This document shows, one piece after another, positions 49,412 to 61,806 of a DNA stretch of 64,000 nt. Both the position numbers and the translations under genes were made by a program. How positions within the stretch are numbered: position 1 is the first letter of the stretch; each line of letters begins with the position of its first letter. Under the pieces are notes generated by a model, which searched no databases, had not been told where the DNA came from, and worked only from the letters and a program-made list of their open reading frames with translations. Origin of the DNA: Physella acuta (Eukaryota > Mollusca > Gastropoda > Physidae); NCBI RefSeq assembly GCF_028476545.1, contig NW_026731790.1, positions 363,501 through 427,500 of the forward strand. The letters are read 5' to 3'.

Positions 49412-49657
49412 TTTCAAACACATTTACGAGGTTATCACATCCGTGGCGTTAATAAAACTACAGAAATGCATTGTTTACATTTGGGGCATTGAGTCAAATA
49501 CAGACGATTGGTGTAGGTTAAGCTTCCTTGAACAGAATCACAGTTTAATGTCTATTCTACATTACAGTCACCCAACAATGTGACGGTTCCAAGAATGTCT
49601 CCATAAGGACTGAACCTCATAAAACATAAGTCAATGTCACTGGAAATGTCATTACAG
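49412..49657 (-). pseudogene. Cys-containing exon-like segment, copy 2
   Basis: Minus-strand CGCTTGTCAG precedes a frame with SDIDLCFMRFSPYGDILGTV, TLLGDCNVE, a stop, TLNCDSVQGSLTYTNRLYL and TQCPKCKQC. It is the closest relative of copy 1. A one-base loss early in the exon and the missing donor mark it as decayed. Confidence 0.45.
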
Positions 49658-49715
49658 CTGACAAGCGATACAAAAATCTAAACTAAAAAGTAGAACGTTC
49701 TTTGAGCTAACATAC

Positions 49716-49973
49716 CTGCAACATACATCCGAGGTCGTCACACCCGTGTCGTGGAGATAACCACAGACCTGTCTTGTTTACATTTGAAACGTGAAATCAA
49801 ATACAGACGATATTTGATGGTGAAGCTCAAACGGAAACAATATTTCCATTGACGATTTCACAGTCCACTGTCTCTTATACAATGTAGTCACGTATAAATA
49901 GGTTGTTTCCTTGATGAACTACGTATGGACTGTACGAGACAAAAGTCAACTTTCCTGGAAAATGTTGTTGTAG
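49716..49973 (-). pseudogene. Cys-containing exon-like segment, copy 3
   Basis: Minus strand: TTGTTTTTCAG, a 258-nt segment, then a consensus donor (TTGCAG|GTATGT). Residues matching the other copies include VDFC, SPY..HQGN, TVDCEIVNG and RHGCDDLGCMLQ, spread over shifted frames with stops. It keeps the best splice sites but not the reading frame. Confidence 0.45.
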
Positions 49974-50264
49974 CTGAAAAACAATATATAATTCTGACAG
50001 AAAAAAATGTTGTGTGATTAAAAATAGATCTGGCAAATAAGATGAACTGCACTACTTGCTTCATTTTGTCGATCGACAGTTTAGTTAACTTGAAATATAT
50101 TATAGTATCAACTGTATATGTACTAATACAAAACGTCTACATATATAAAAAAAAACAAGAAAAAAAAACAAGCTGAAAATGCAAATGTGTAATTAATTGA
50201 TGTTTCAAGTGATTTTTTTTTCCATCGGCGTGGTTTAGTTTTCGTAGCGATGACATTCTTCGGT

Positions 50265-50370
50265 GGACATTCTTCGGGGGGGGGGGGGGGGGGGGGGGAA
50301 GGAGAGTACAAACTCGTGACTTGACAGTTTAGCAACAATAAGCTTTACTAACTCGACCACAGTGATTAAA
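50265..50370 (-). mobile_element. SINE family 1 fragment after a long G run
   Basis: TTTAGCAACAATAAGCTTTA and CTCGACCAC are the tRNA-like head on the minus strand. A G run of about 22 bases lies at 50276-50298. Confidence 0.55.
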
Positions 50371-50868
50371 AACTTACTAAGTTAAGGAAAGATAACAAGT
50401 AGAATTAAAGATAAAAAAATATGTGGATAAGGAAAGAAAACAAATAACAAGTATTAGCATGTTTTTTTTTTGTTTGTTTTTTTAATATGGACTGCTGTTG
50501 ACCTCTATTATGCAACAGTTACGTTAATCCGTTATAAGAATATCGATACTTTTGATAATGTTCAAATAATTTTGCGCTTCTGTACACACAGAAAAAAATA
50601 ATAGCACTATTTATTCAAGTAAACATAGCGATATGAATTTGGAACTATTAAACGTCTAAGAAATAATTTGTAACATATCTAAGAGTTTTGAACATTAAAA
50701 ACTTTTGAAGAAAAAATGGATTTTAGAAAAAAAAAATAGTTTCCGATCTAGTTGATAAATTATATTTATTTTGTTTGCACGTTTATAGAATTATACCATC
50801 ACATATTATGTAAATAATTTTTATTTTATTAAATCATTTGATTTTAATAGTTTTGTTGATAGTTTTAT

Positions 50869-50910
50869 GTTGTGTCCCTTGATTCCATTAATTTGTATAA
50901 GGGAAATAAT
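50869..50910 (+). other. VASL motif copy 8 (candidate short exon)
   Basis: GTTGTGTCCCTT reads VVSLDSINLYKGNNKIHVNF and stays open for about 20 more codons. The preceding base pair is AT, not AG. GGGAAATAAT replaces GGGAAGTAAC. Confidence 0.4.
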
Positions 50911-51316
50911 AAAATACATGTCAATTTTGTGAGGCACCTCTATTTTAAACACCACAAGTTATATAGCAAGTTAATATATCTTTCTTAGGTTGAGCAACAT
51001 TAGTACATTGTGTGGCAATCTAACGTTTATGCACCATTCTCAAATTTAGTGTGTAAATAGGGCTAAGAGTTTAGGGTAACTTTATAACGTCTGTGAAAAA
51101 GTGAGATACTTATAGAAACATTATACAATCAATTTCCGTGGAATGAGAGGTACAGAGTGTACTAAACATATTCAAAACTGTGTAAATCTTTAAAATTTGT
51201 GATAACATTGTCACGCGTGTGTTGAGTTGTGAGTGTATGTCAATTTTATAACATTGTATGTGGAGTCAATTATTCTAATCAGCATTATCACAAAGATTAT
51301 ATAAGCGGATTAAGAC

Positions 51317-52965
51317 CGTGCGGCGTCAAAACGGCCAATGACAAAACGGCCCTGTCCAAACGACCCCGACAAATCGGCCTCGACAAATCGGCCCCGTCAA
51401 AAGGGCCAGCGACATATGGACCCCGTCATATAGGCTCCCGACAAAAGGGCTCCAGTCAATAAGGCTCCTGACAAATAGGCTCTCGTCATTTTGGCTCCCG
51501 ATATACAGGCTCCCGTCATTTCGTTTTTTCCACAAAACGGCCCCCGTCATTACGGTTCCCGACAAATAGGCTCCCGCCATTTAGTTTCTCCACAAAACGG
51601 CCTCCGTCGTTACGACTCCCGACAAATAGGCTAGCGTCATTTTGGCTCATGACAAAAAGGCTCCTGTCAATTTGGCTCCAGACAAAAGGACCACTGACAA
51701 TACCGTTCCTGTAGAGACTAAGTCTCCCGGCAAAACGGTTTCATTGAATATGACACCTGCCAGTGGGAGTTTGCTTATCCAACACTCTTAAGTAATACAA
51801 CGTATGCATTTCTTATGCAGGCCTTATTTTTATATTTGTTTATCTATCATAAAATATAGTATGTTTTAATTTAAGGGTCATCTATCTATAACATCCATAA
51901 TTGAGTCGGTTATAGGCTGCTCCAACTCAGTGTGTCGAGAGAAGGGTCCACGCTGTACCTTCTTACCTGCTGTATGCTTGTAAGTTATCAAAACAAAATG
52001 CTGTTATCATGTAAGCATCATGTATATCATACATTTACACTTTTGTACTCGCTTTTAAGCAACAGAACTTTACTATTGTAAATTAAACATGATCAGCATT
52101 TTAGAATTGGTAGATTTTAGCTGTTAAGGGCTTGATTTGTTTGTGAATTGATGTTGGTTCATTAAAAAGAGGTTATAGCAGAGGCGTAACGAGTGGGGGG
52201 GGGCGCACAGGGTGACACCATTTAGGTGGGTGACACCAAGGCAAATATTAGCAACATATATAGAGAAAAATATGATGGGGGTGCAAACTGAAACTTTGCG
52301 GGGGGGGGGGGGGGGGGGAAGCAAAGCGAAAGTGTGATGGGCGGGGGGAGGGGGGGATGGGTGGTCGCTACGCCTCTGGGGGGCGACACCATTAAGTGCC
52401 GCGCCGGGTAACACCCGACCTCGCTACGCCACTGGGTTATAGTAGAAGTGGAGGTAGGACAAAATGGTTACTTTTATGCCAATAGTAATAATGCCATTCA
52501 TTTGTCTGGAGCCGATATGTCGGGAGTCTTTTTGTCGGTAGCTAATATGTCGTGAGCCAACATATCGGGAGCCAATATGTCGGGGGCGGATTTGTCGGGT
52601 GCCTATTTGATGTGAGCCCTTATGTCGGGAGCAAATATGTCGGGATCCAATATGACGGGAGTCATTTTGTCGGTAGCCAATATGTCGGGAGCCCATTTGT
52701 CGGTAGCCAATATGTCGGGAGCCAATATGTTGAGAGTCCATTTGTCCAGAGCCTAAATTTCGGGAGCACATTTGTCTGGAGCCTATATTTCGCGAGTCAA
52801 TATAACGTGAGCCCATTTGACGGGAAGAAATAAGTCGGGGCCATTTTGATGGGGCTATTTTGACTGGGTCGTTTTGTCGGGGATCGATTTGACGGGCTCA
52901 TATTAACGGGGCCGTTTTGACGGGGCCGATTTGTCCCGGGCCGGTTTGACAGGTCACCGTATTGT
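51317..52965. mobile_element. foldback element with minisatellite arms
   Basis: The left arm (51317-51740) is a run of ~20-bp units such as CGGCCCCGTCAAAAGGGCC and GGCTCCCGACAAATA. The right arm (52500-52965) holds the same units in inverted orientation (GCCAATATGTCGGGA, GGGGCCGTTTTGACGGGGCC). About 750 bp lie between, including the MITE at 52178-52434. The paralog at 56540-56575 lacks the insertion. Composite inverted arms of this kind are known from foldback-type DNA transposons; the superfamily is unknown. Confidence 0.7.
52178..52434. mobile_element. hAT-type MITE nested in the foldback element
   Basis: CAGAGGCGTAACGAG to CGCTACGCCACTG, flanked by GGTTATAG on both sides. Confidence 0.9.
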
Positions 52966-52969
52966 AGGT

Positions 52970-54090
52970 TTTAATCACTTAAATTTTTAATAAAATAGCA
53001 AGCAGTATTTCAGAAAATGTTGTCCTATGCTCAAATTGATGTACCAGCTTTCTTGGTGTGTAAGGTCGATGTGCACTATAGTTGGCAAGAAGATGATTGG
53101 GGTGATATACAAACAATGGTTTCTTTTAGACATCTTTGTCCCGGTGTGTTGAAGGGAGGGGGGGGGTAGTTTGAAACCTTCATTGGGTAAAGCACTGGCT
53201 AAAGAATATATAAAGTAATTTTGTTCCTATTTTGTCCCATGTAGTGGAGGGTGTGCTGTGGTCGCACTTTGAAAAGTTAGCTGAAAGAAACACTGGTACA
53301 AACGTACTGGTCATATCCTGGTATTAACGTAGAGACGGAGATTTATTAAGGGATAAGTTAGGAAAACTTGATCAAGCTGAATGTAGCTCAAACTGATTCG
53401 ATAGAAACTTAGTTTAGACTATGTCGTGTCTAACGAGTGGCTTATTCCTGGGTCACCTGCCATCCTGGTCATTTCCTGGCTGGACTCTACAGAACATTAA
53501 TCTGTTATTTCTCTTGCAACAACTGTAGCTAGTAATATGCTGGGTAGCGCGGGGTGGGGTGGTTATTGTGGGGGTGGGGGTGGGGGAGAGAGCTAAAGAC
53601 GTGGACCGTGTGACGTGTAGTAAACAAAGCTAAAACAACAAAGACGGTATCACATAGAGGTGATTGGAAAATACACAGCAAATTAGATACGTTTTTTTTT
53701 TAATATTTAGAACATCATTTTTATTTCAGGAAACTAAAACAACACAATAATATACAGTTAACATTTTAATACAGTGTAAAGTGTAACACTATTTCTAGAT
53801 ACAAAAGAAAATACATTTTTTTTATTAAAAAGAAAACAATGTTATAAAGAAAGAGTTTAGCGTGGTCGTTGTGTACTTATCAGGGTATGGTGGACACTGA
53901 CGTGAGTATATTTTCCTATATAAAAGAGAAAAGATGTCTGAAAAGAGCGTGCTTTTGTAGATCCGAAGTTAAATTTAACAACAATACACACAAAACATTA
54001 ATAGTGTATGTAAGAAACTGTACTGTGTTATGTATGTTTTAATAAGTAAATGCTTCAGTTATATAACATGTATTAAATTTTTTAATATGG
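52970..54090. other. no gene recognised
   Basis: Mixed AT-rich DNA with a G-rich patch near 53545-53590. A GAAAGAAACACTGG stretch at 53283 resembles a MITE end without a partner. Confidence 0.4.
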
Positions 54091-54098
54091 AGCTATGA

Positions 54099-54289
54099 CA
54101 GGGGTCGGCAACCTGCGGCTCTTTTAATGTCAAGATGCGGCTCTCCAGCTCCTTGCACAAATACTAATAATCTTAATAAAACAATAATATATTTTAAATA
54201 CAAAAAAATGTTAGTGGCTCTTTAAAACCAGGGAAATTTTGAAAAGTGTAACTTTTGGCTCTTCCGCTTCAAAAGGTTGTCGACCCCTG
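54099..54289. mobile_element. hAT-type MITE, CAGGGGTCGGCAACC family
   Basis: CAGGGGTCGGCAACCTGCGG to the complement of CAGGGGTCGACAACC, flanked by AGCTATGA on both sides. GCGGCTCT and TTTTGGCTCTT are typical internal blocks of this widespread family. Confidence 0.9.
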
Positions 54290-54403
54290 AGCTATGATCA
54301 TCATAAAGTACATGACATATTTCAACGTTTGCACTAACTATTAGTTTACGAAGCGTCTTTCTTATAGACTTGAAAAAATACTATTTTGCTACAACTTGTT
54401 TCC

Positions 54404-54485
54404 CTTGTATATTGGTGTTTCTGTTTCCATATCAGTCTGTGGTTGTGTGACTTTGGTATGAGGGACGTCTGGTGTGGTGACTTAA
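54404..54485 (-). pseudogene. Thr-rich exon-like segment, copy 3 (inverted)
   Basis: On the minus strand it reads VTTPDVPHTKVTQPQTDMET then ETPIYK. The donor is lost (AAG|GGAAAC). The in-frame match PDVPHTKVT with synonymous and conservative changes supports a once-coding exon. Its orientation is opposite to copies 1 and 2. Confidence 0.4.
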
Positions 54486-54677
54486 ATCATTTACCAAGGA
54501 GAAGATGATGCGCATGTTTTTGTTAGCCAATAATTAATGTTTAATAAACACAGTGAATGTTAAATAGCGTGATAATTATAATTGTTGCTTGCCTTTAAAA
54601 AATGTGACTTATTTTCTAATCATATAAAGAAAAAGCGCTAAGAGTTTGACGGCTAGAAATCGTGAATTACCTTAGAG

Positions 54678-54849
54678 CAGGGGTCTCCAAACTACGGCCC
54701 GCGGAGATCTTTTTGTCCACAGAAAAAACGTTTAGTGGTGATGGCTGCGGAACTTAGCCCAGAAAAAATTAAAGACGTGTCTGGAAGAAACTGGCCCCCG
54801 AAATGAAATTTGATAGTCAATGCGGCCCTCGGACTTTTGGAGACCCCAG
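54678..54849. mobile_element. hAT-type MITE, CAGGGGTCTCCAAAC family
   Basis: CAGGGGTCTCCAAACTACGG to the complement of CTGGGGTCTCC, flanked by CCTTAGAG on both sides. Same family as 32376-32593. Confidence 0.9.
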
Positions 54850-55144
54850 CCTTAGAGTGTAATTGTGTTTATTCACTATATGTACCAGTCGAGTCCAAAC
54901 TTGATTTATCAACACATATTGCTTCAAGTTAAAAGTAATTCAAATTGAAATGACTAGATGTATATGCCCTATTTAATCTCTAATTTTGCACGACGTTTTA
55001 GGGGCTCCCGCTGATATGTATATGTCCGATTGCACATATAATGTATACCATACATATATTATGGCTTGATCTAGTAACCAAGAGCTAATCTCAAAATTAA
55101 AACATTGTTTAAATCTAAACATTTGTTTTCCACGTAAAGTCTAG

Positions 55145-55265
55145 TCTTTTAACCTGAAAGTCTCAAGTTCGAATCAGGGTTCAAGTCCGTAGATTGTACT
55201 TGAGTCCACGTAGCTCTTATGAGTAACTGATTCAAGTTAGGGAAAGTTGCACGTTGACATACATA
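55145..55265 (+). mobile_element. SINE family 2 fragment
   Basis: AAGTCTCAAGTTCGAATC is the B-box region, and CTTGAGTCCACGTAGCTCTT the body. It is the paralog of 29285 and 45256. Confidence 0.65.
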
Positions 55266-55789
55266 GAACTATAGAACAACAATAAAATATTTTGAAACGA
55301 CATCTTATTCACAATTAAAGAAACATTAAAATATATGTATAAATATTTATTGTCTAATTAATATCAGTTACGTACATACTAATGTTTATATCTAAAATTA
55401 TTTTTATATGATAAAGCTGAATAGTTGTTTGTTGACACATTGACGATCAGTGGAATTTTATCACAGATTAATCCGAATGGAAAATCCAAAGCATCGATAT
55501 TTTATAATATAAATTTAAAATTAATTACAAAACTACTACAGGAGATTAAGGAACCGGCGATATTAATCTGAATAATAAAGTGTCTATAAGTTGCGCACTT
55601 ATTATAGCTATTGCGTTCATATAAAAGCAAAATGGATCAAATAATGACCATTTTAAACGACATAAAATTAATTTCCAATTTTTAGTAATAGTTATTATTA
55701 TTAAACACATACATAAGAGGATATTATTTACATTTATATTTCAAGTGTTTCAGTAAGCATAAACAGTCAACAATTATTTATTTGTATAG

Positions 55790-55834
55790 GTTGCTTCCCT
55801 TGGAAACGATGACTTATTATAATGGGAAGTAACT
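55790..55834 (+). other. VASL motif copy 9 (candidate short exon)
   Basis: TATTTGTATAG precedes GTTGCTTCCCTT, giving VASLGNDDLL then TAA and TGGGAAGTAACT. Its two ends (GTTGCTTCCC, GGGAAGTAAC) can also pair as a 10-bp stem with one G-U, so an RNA hairpin is the alternative reading. Confidence 0.5.
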
Positions 55835-55934
55835 TGGCTACATTAATGGTCAGAGCAGAATCAAGAACATATACTACACTTTGTTCTTATCCAAAAGACC
55901 AAGAAGCGAATAAACAAACAGTGTAACGAAAAGT

Positions 55935-57046
55935 AAAATATCATTAGGATGATATTTTTTTTATTCATGCAGGATTTTTTTTTTCATTTACATAATTAAA
56001 ACAATAATGAACCGGGAGCTATTTCCCCTAAACTTTCTCGAATATTCTTATAAAACACTACGGGGGATGGCACCTCGGGATAGAGACATGATTTTTAATC
56101 CATTTTGATTACTTAAACGTTTTAAAATAGAATATAATCGCGTAGAAAAAATAATTGCGAAAAAAATATGTGTATAATAGTGCGGAATATTGTTAGTACT
56201 TTATAAACTGACATGCTTTTTTGCAAAATCAGAAATAACGTAAATTACTCTTTCTGGTCAACGGGATTTACTTAAATTTTGTCAAAAGGCAGATAATTAG
56301 ATCGTTTACCTACATGTGGCATTCATTTATCTATCTGAAACTGTACTCAAGTTATAGGCCTTTGAAAAATGTATGTAGCAACATAATGTTCGTGGAATGA
56401 GAGGTAAGGTGTAGCACAGCATTGTAAAAAACTGGGGGAATCTTAAAGCTTTTCGTAACAATATCACACGTGTGTTGAATGGGGAATGTAGGGTAAATTT
56501 TATAATATTGTATGTGGATTGGAGTATCCTAGACAGCATTATCACGAAGATTATCTAAAATGGTTAAGACATCTTTATCACATTTTATGTAGGAGATCAG
56601 AGGGCTGTTTTATCAATTCTTAGTTTGATTTTTTTTTTGTTTTATAAAACGTTGTCATAGTGTGTGTGTGTGCACAATGGAGCTTATAGGGCAACACAGT
56701 ATAGGCCTAAACAGTAAAGAAAAAAAAAGTAATAACGACTTAAGCATAGTTTAGATCACAGGAAGACAGACGTTAGACTATTCCCCTCCAACCCTGTTAA
56801 GATTTCTGTGAGAGGCCTTGACCTTTCCAAACCATTATTGTGGGCGTTCCACAACCAAATTCCTTGGTCACAGACAATATGGATATACTAGACAATATAC
56901 TTTTTTCTTTCTGTTGTCTTTGTTTGTGTTTTTATTCAAAAGTACTAACAACGTTAATTTGGTATCCAAGTAGACTGGCCAGTTATAGTACACAGATTTC
57001 CTTCCGTAAACAACATAACCTAAACTACCTAGCATTCATTCTATAG
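55935..57046. repeat. segmental duplication blocks, no gene
   Basis: 56330-56570 matches 51000-51315 (GTGGAATGAGAGGTA, ATTGTATGTGGA, AGCATTATCAC). 56755-56800 matches 37440. No supported exon. Confidence 0.55.
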
Positions 57047-58158
57047 CAGGGGTCACCAAACGTTTCAGCTCGAGGGCCGCATTAACTATAAAATATCAGG
57101 TCGGGGGCCAGAGTTTCTTCTAGGAAGTTCTTCGAGTTGGCGAAACTGCAGCTGGAGGTCCTTGATGATCTCATATGCAAATGCTGAAAGAGCGTCAAGT
57201 TGTTAGCCTGTATGTGTTAAAAATCAAGACCCGTTTGGATCTGAAGGCCGTTATGTGGGTGCATAAAACAGAAACTAGATTTTACTTTCCTTGTAGTTTT
57301 AGGTTCAGTAAATTTAAACGACTACTTATGACTGCGACAAAGGTCAATTTCTATACCCACTCTTCGTCAGACATTAAGGTAAGGTATCTATTTCCCTGCT
57401 TAACTTAAATACTCTGCTCAGAACTTTCCCACAATTTAGCCATCTTACAATTGAATAATATGGTAAATGCTGCGTTTCTGTGTTTGTATCTTTCAACATG
57501 TCTGAACTATCTATGGTTGAGCCCATGTGGCTTTATTAAATTCACCATCTTCACCACAGGATTCAGTACACTGCTAATGTGCATATATTTAGCAGACAAA
57601 GCTTGCTGGTGAATAATAGAGTGCATGAACACTGGTTGTAAAATGTTTTTCTCATTTGCTTGTCCAACTAAGCCTTTCTTTATGCCACTCATGTACTTTC
57701 CTCCATCAACATTCAGCTGGGGTTAGTCCAGTCCAAGTTATAATCAGCATTTTGTTAAAACTCATTGAATATATCCTCTCCAGTAAAAGTGGCATGCATG
57801 CTATGTAGGGAAGCCAGCTATTGTTTTATGTTCATATCTTCATTCACACTTCTAATGAACACAAGCAGTTGAGAGGTGGAACAGCTGTCCAGCGACTCAT
57901 CCATTGCAATTGAAAAATGGCGTAACATGCTTGCATTTTTCGCTATTTGAGTCACGATGTTTTCACCAATATCTGCGCACGGCGGGCAATGGCAGTTGCA
58001 CCCAAATGTACATTTTCAAATTGTTTTGAATTTTCTTGGCAAACTTCCTCAGCCACCTCCAACAAAAATCTTTTCCGTGGACAAAAGATCACCGCGGGTC
58101 GGATGAGAGGACCTCACGGGTCGCATCCGGCCTGCGGGCCGTAGTTTGGAGACCCCTG
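57047..58158 (-). mobile_element. decayed hAT transposon, GTF2IRD2-like transposase
   Basis: The ends read CAGGGGTCACCAAACGTTTC and the complement of CAGGGGTCTCCAAACTACGG, with TTCTATAG duplicated at both sides. The minus-strand frame at 57507-57692 reads MSGIKKGLVGQANEKN then MHSIIHQQALSAKY and VVKMVNLIKPHGLNHR. A further block near 57380-57190 reads DEEWV, then KLTFVAVISSRLNLLNLKLQ. This is the order (TDG..GLVG, IHQQAL, DEEW) of the hAT transposase domesticated in vertebrates as GTF2IRD2. The N-terminal and core parts are shortened and the frame is broken. Confidence 0.8.
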
Positions 58159-58159
58159 T

Positions 58160-60000
58160 TCTATAGCAACAACGTTCTCTACCTTCCATGTCACTATCTT
58201 TTATGCACAGGTGTTTGTGTATGTGTGTCTGTAAACACGATAACTTGAGTAACGTTACAGCAATGATGCTGGCATTTCATATATAAGTATTATATAAAAT
58301 TTTAAGATTTCCGATAACTGGAAGTAGAACTTTTTCTACTTTCAAAAGCCTATAACTTGAGTACTATTTCATGTAGATCAATGAAATTTCACATAAAAGT
58401 AAAAGATATAACTATCTTTCTTTTGTAAAAAAAAAACGTTTTGAGAAAACGACACATAATTTTAGATATATTTTGCATGTATAACACTTGGTTTTATTAT
58501 AAATTCCTAGTTGGAATTGTATTTTTGGAAAACATTGTAGAATAGGGTGTTTAGGGTTATAAAGTATGTTTAGACTTAATTAGAAAATTTTTGAAAATAT
58601 TATTACAATTTGAAATGTCACAAACAAATACTAAACGATTTCCCACCAACAGTTTTAAAGTTACAGTTTACATTGACACGTATCATTAAAATATTTGACA
58701 TTTTAAAAATATATTTTGATCTGAAGAATTTTCGTAACTTTGGTTTTATTAAGGCAAGAATAACAGAACACAGAAAGTGTTGAAATAATAAGTATGTTTT
58801 AAACGATTTAGCATAAATTAGGGCCAATATGTTAGGCGATTGTTTAACTTTTGTTTTTGCCATACCAAACAAAAGCTGAAAATAATTAAGCACTTATTTT
58901 ATGAATTTAAATAAATATTTTTCCCCACGCGTAGATGCAGTAGACGGCTTATAAAATTAACTATCGTTACATTTGTAAGTAGTTGCATGCTCGGGTTCAG
59001 AAGTCTTTCTCTGTTTACTGTATGTCTAGTTTACACCACATAAACTGCCGATTTAATTTTAAAAGCATTAGTTTTACATTTATTTAATTACTTTTAAGTT
59101 TTTTGACGTTTAATTCAACATGTGGCCTTACACAATTCACGACGACGATTTTTCTGTTGGGACTTCTACATGAAAGCCACTTGTCCGAATTTTGTATCCT
59201 ACAATGTGGAGAAAACATTGCCTAGATGTTTTGACATAGCTTTTTTAGAAAATACACATGAACGTAGTTAGGGTAGGGCAGTAGGTTAGTTAGGATATGA
59301 TATTTGCGTAGGTAAGATTTGACAGTAGCATAGTTATGTAGTGCCGTATCATGTTTATGATAAGTCTTTATCCTAGTTAGGATAGATAGTAAATAATTAT
59401 GTAAACTTCAACTTCGTCAATCTACGTCAAATTTTATCAGTTCAATAAGCTAAGAAAATGGACAAGTTTATTGCAGGTTTAAATAAATAAACACAAAAGT
59501 TACATAAAATGTATTTTTTATGTACCTGTTGAGGTTGGTTGATGTATGGTTATATGCATTGGTTATTCCAGTTTTGTGTAGATGAGCAGTGTTGGCATTT
59601 TTTTCTCCGCTTAGGATGGCCGTTTTGTCATTATAATTAAATTTAATGTAGTATGGAATGTCTGATGTTTTCATCAGGCTAGATATATGTTTTTTTTTTG
59701 TTTTTTTTTTAATACGGTATTGCAAAATAATAAAAAACTGAAGACATTCTAATGAAAGGATTAATGACGACACTATTTAATAAACTGAAAAATTACATAT
59801 ATATATAGACTATTTAAAAGATATCCCCATTGTTTATATTTTAATATAAGGATACAAATATATTTTTCTAAATTATTAACTGTACATGATTACTACAACA
59901 TTACTTTTGAAAATAAAAATATAAATTTAACTTAGGCCTATTTTCATAATTTTTGAATACAACATATTATTTTTAGTACTTGTAATACTTTTTATTACAT
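58160..60000. other. no gene recognised
   Basis: AT-rich DNA. Frames at 58618-58893 and 59468-59773 (minus) are open but low-complexity and show no splice or homology support. From about 59790 the sequence matches 42770 and 27370. Confidence 0.45.
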
Positions 60001-60008
60001 TTTTAAGT

Positions 60009-60050
60009 AGTTTACCTTGGCATATTGTCTTGTATACATGGGAAGTAACT
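60009..60050 (+). other. VASL motif copy 10 (most diverged)
   Basis: TTTTAAGTAG is followed by TTTACCTTGG, one base shorter than its closest relatives (copies 3 and 6). CATGGGAAGTAACTAGC and the downstream TTTTTCATACCTCAATTTGA are conserved. Confidence 0.35.
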
Positions 60051-60963
60051 AGCTCATTGTTAAATTGTTTTTCATACCTCAATTTGAAAACGAGCTTTAA
60101 AAACAAAACATTTTATGCATGTTTACAAACACAGGGAAACACTAAGTATGAAATAAGAAATACGGAATGTAGGGCAAAATGTTTTTAAAAGTTGTGATTT
60201 TAGTGCAATCCAATGACGTTAAAAGCTAAATGGAGAGTTCTAAGTAGTTTTACAGGAAACGTTGTTACTTTGTATTTCATAATTGAGAGTTTTGAACAGC
60301 CCATTATGTTTTATTTAGGTGAGAGTTATTGATGACATCATCATATTAGGAAGTTTAATAGGCAACATAAACATCTAATTAACATCTAGTTAGCTGATGA
60401 ATAGTGTTGTTAAGTGTAGCGGTACCCATCTAAAGTACCCGTTGATTTTTTTCGTTTCCATAAAGTGAGCTATGAAGTGTATAATGACCGTATGTAGGAA
60501 AAGAAAGTTAATATCGCATTCGTACTCTAACTTACATGAATCTCATTTGTTTTAAACATTTAGTGTTTGCGTCTCCGATAGTAATAAAAAATGGCGCCTC
60601 ACAAACCCCGACCCTTGAATGTGTTCTATGATCAGAAACCTTGCAAAAAAGAGACCTTGCTGGAAAGAGAGTGATGCGTTAACTTTAAAGAGATTTCATG
60701 TACACTGTGCATCGTTCAGTACTTAAAACATTAAATAGCTTTCTTATCGTTTGGGCTTTTAATTTTTTTTTTTAAATGTCATTTGTTTGTGTTGATAAAA
60801 TCAGATATGTTTATAACATATAATTACATCTATATTATATTCACTTAACAACAATAGCTATAATTTCCCAAGACATTTTCAATAAAATAATTTCTGTTCA
60901 TATTTTCTATCATGCCTTTAAGCGCACTGTTTGAATGCACAGTACATACCCCCCCCCCCCGGC

Positions 60964-61280
60964 GTTTTGGTCAATAAATGTTTTTCTTACGTGTTTTGAC
61001 ATCTCCCTCATGTAATAAAACAACCAAATATGTTTTGGTCAATGAATGTTTTTCTTACGTGTTCTGACATCTCCCTCATGTAATAAAACAACCAAATATG
61101 TTTTGGTCAATGAATGTTTTTCCTACGTGTTCTGACATCTCTCTCATGTAATAAAACAACCAAATATGTTTTGGTCAATGAATGTTTTTCCTACGTGTTC
61201 TGACATCTCTCTCATGTAATAAAACAACCAAATATGTTTTGGTCAATGAATGTTTTTCTTACGTGTTCTGACATCTCTTT
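60964..61280. repeat. 68-bp tandem repeat, 4.7 copies
   Basis: The unit begins GTTTTGGTCAATGAATG, with starts at 60964, 61032, 61100, 61168 and 61236, and runs through TCTTACGTGTTCTGACATCT. Copies differ at only a few positions, so the array is young or homogenised. Confidence 0.95.
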
Positions 61281-61399
61281 TGATCTACCGGTTAGTTACC
61301 TAACTATTGTGTAGAACTGACCGCCTGTGCTTTGAAGAAAGGTGCTGGACCGTGGCGTGGGCGTCTCTGATTGACCGTTGTCAGGTGGTGATGATGAGC

Positions 61400-61640
61400 T
61401 AAGCGTGTCAACTAGTCGACATGGTTTACTGCACAAGCCAATCACGTGACGTAAACCACGCCCCTATCTATATGGACCAATGGGAAGAGCTTGATGCCTC
61501 ACATGCAAATTCTCATAGGACGTACAATTATATATTAAACGTGTAACAATTCCAATTTCATTTCCTGAATTTGGATAACCAAACAGTAAACTCTCAACGG
61601 AAATTGACCGTTGATTAGATCCAAAGACTTCCTGTTTCCA
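61400..61640 (+). promoter_or_regulatory. putative core promoter and non-coding first exon
   Basis: In order: an E-box in ATCACGTGAC (61441), CACGCCC (61458), CCAAT (61477), an octamer ATGCAAAT (61503), and a TATA-like TATATATT near 61530. A consensus donor (TTCCA|GTAAGTTT) lies at 61640/61641 and the next exon's acceptor at 61806. The start site is presumably near 61560. Motif order and spacing are seen; function is inference. Confidence 0.5.
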
Positions 61641-61806
61641 GTAAGTTTTAGTTTCTTGTCTAACTGTAAGTAACTGTTCACATATGTCATCCAGCGTCGG
61701 CGCTCTGTTTTAATACCTAAACTATTTCTATCACCCTAAATTATTTTTTTTTACATCAAATATAATACTATTACCAAGCATTAAGGAATATTCTTGGTTT
61801 TTTTAG

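Noticed and set aside
52424-52833. Open frames with GSRHIGSRQ or SQYVGSPFV repeats
   Set aside because: They are by-products of the foldback minisatellite arm, open on both strands.
57175-57408. Plus-strand open frame inside the 57-kb element
   Set aside because: The opposite strand carries recognisable transposase blocks (DEEWV, LNLKLQ); this frame is its shadow.
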